From the NCBI RefSeq assembly GCF_005281475.1, contig NZ_CP040106.1, positions 5,818,001-5,882,000 of the forward strand: a DNA stretch of 64,000 nucleotides, in the 5' to 3' direction. How positions within the stretch are numbered: position 1 is the stretch's first letter; the number at the start of each line of letters is the position of its first letter. This document shows positions 63,197 to 64,000 of the stretch, piece by piece. This DNA is from Echinicola rosea. GTDB lineage: Bacteria; Bacteroidota; Bacteroidia; Cytophagales; Cyclobacteriaceae. A model generated the notes under the pieces. The model was not told the origin of the DNA. It did not search any database and saw only the letters and a list, made by a program, of their open reading frames with translations. A program made the translations under genes and the position numbers.

Positions 63197-64000
63197 ATGA
63201 TGAAAAAAACATTATTGTTTTTGTATTGTACCACTGCATTGGTACTGACGAATTGCAATCAAAAGAAAAAAGAAAACAGTACTGGAGAAGCTTCAGAAAG
63301 CAAAACGGAGAACTCCTCTGTCAGCGTAACCAAAGAGAACTTTGCCCTGGCCATGTGTGATCTGGCCATGCAGAAGGAATTTGTCCAAGGTGCTGACAAC
63401 ACTTGGAACCACCACCGAAAGCCCATGCCATTAGATGAGCAACCAGCACCTTTAATGAACAGGGACACCAATTATTCCTTTGCGATCCTCGATGGAAGGG
63501 GTGATATCGCCATTACCTTGCCCGAGACGGATGGTCGCTACATGTCCTTGCACATCATGCAACACGACCATGTGACCTACAAGGTTTACTACGGGCCAGG
63601 AAGATACGTGATCCCAGCAAATGAGACCACTGACTTTTTCTATGCCAATGTACGTACCCAAATCGACGCCAGCGATCCTGAGGATGTCAAAAAAGTAAAT
63701 GAATACCAAGACCAATTGAAAATTGAATTTCTGAACGGCTATGAACCTGAATCATTTCAGGTGACCAACTGGAACATGGACGAGTTCAAACAACAACTCA
63801 ACCATTATGTAAAAATCGCTCAGAAAGAAGGGGTACTTGGAACAATGGGAACCGTGGAGAACCCTGTTTCCACAGAAGATAAAAACAGAGGTGTGGCCAT
63901 CGCTACCGGCCTCCTGCCTGACAAAGATGCCGTTTATTTTACCGAGCAATACGATGTAGAAAGGGACAAAACCTACAAAGTGACCTATCAAGTCCCTGAA
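63197..64000 (+). CDS. DUF1254-domain lipoprotein (partial, runs off the window)
   Basis: The start at 63197 gives MMKKTLLFLYCTTALVLTNC, a lipoprotein signal with Cys20; 268 residues are visible and the frame is open at base 64000. The DUF1254 domain begins after a Glu/Ser-rich linker: TKENFALAMCDLAMQKEFVQ, LMNRDTNYSFAILDGRGDIA, LPETDGRYMSLHIMQHDHVT and YYGPGRYVIPANETTDFFYA. Expected full length is about 450-500 residues. With the adjacent remnant and the copy at 51.5 kb it shows repeated duplication of this family. Function unknown. Confidence 0.85.
   Translation, partial: MMKKTLLFLYCTTALVLTNCNQKKKENSTGEASESKTENSSVSVTKENFALAMCDLAMQKEFVQGADNTWNHHRKPMPLDEQPAPLMNRDTNYSFAILDGRGDIAITLPETDGRYMSLHIMQHDHVTYKVYYGPGRYVIPANETTDFFYANVRTQIDASDPEDVKKVNEYQDQLKIEFLNGYEPESFQVTNWNMDEFKQQLNHYVKIAQKEGVLGTMGTVENPVSTEDKNRGVAIATGLLPDKDAVYFTEQYDVERDKTYKVTYQVPE

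Noticed and set aside
1..64000. CRISPR arrays, rRNA or tRNA genes
   Set aside because: No regularly spaced repeats, no rRNA-like conserved tracts and no cloverleaf with the GTTC/GATTC T-arm were seen on either strand by eye.

Overview
The window looks like a chromosomal segment of a marine or sediment Bacteroidota, most likely Cyclobacteriaceae. The evidence is a SusC/SusD pair with sulfatases, a Sec/lipoprotein-type (clade II) nitrous oxide reductase, A-rich leaders without strong Shine-Dalgarno sequences, and NrdD/NrdG, RadC and recombinase types common in that phylum. The taxonomic placement is inference from gene content; no rRNA, tRNA or CRISPR array is visible.

1-16.3 kb, respiratory and NO-stress block. 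On the minus strand lie nosZ (5' part only in the window, continuing past base 1), a lipoprotein cytochrome c, a multi-pass His-rich membrane protein, the di-iron repair protein Ric, nadA-nadB-queD, and an atypical cbb3-like oxidase (ccoN, a CcoO fused to an extra cytochrome c domain, two small membrane proteins). An Rrf2/NsrR-like regulator and a hemerythrin follow upstream. On the plus strand is an anaerobic ribonucleotide reductase system: nrdD carries one in-frame stop, its glycyl-radical tail is a separate 57-residue ORF, and nrdG follows. Four copies of a related AT-rich palindrome lie upstream of ric (two), ccoN and the hemerythrin gene, which suggests one NO/redox regulon, probably run by the Rrf2 protein.

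16.5-29.5 kb, mobile-element and gene graveyard. It holds a group II intron with its maturase, a frameshifted IS1595 transposase, a large serine recombinase with two in-frame stops plus its 49-residue partner, a RadC-like protein, and an IS256 element split by a second IS256 element with an 8-bp target duplication. An intact MNT/HEPN pair, a deleted istB, a broken AbiE system and an IS1595 tail fragment complete it. The recombinase's 3' end is echoed as short direct repeats at 26.9, 28.3 and 50.3 kb.

29.6-50.3 kb, polysaccharide utilisation locus. One minus-strand run encodes a fucose/arabinose-isomerase-like enzyme, SusC, SusD, a sulfatase, a sialidase-fold protein, a second sulfatase, an FG-GAP lipoprotein, a PD40-type lipoprotein, a DapA-family aldolase, a sodium symporter, an FGGY kinase and a sialate O-acetylesterase-like enzyme. 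A divergent AraC regulator sits at the head. Together they would bind, de-sulfate, deacylate, import and catabolise a sulfated glycan; the sugar is not identifiable from sequence alone.

50.5-64 kb, sulfatase/DUF1254 block. Four arylsulfatases alternate long and short (791, 524, 793, 560 residues), followed by a DUF1254/DUF1214 lipoprotein and an outer-membrane barrel. At the right edge, on the plus strand, are a decayed DUF1254 gene and the start of another DUF1254 lipoprotein that runs off the window.
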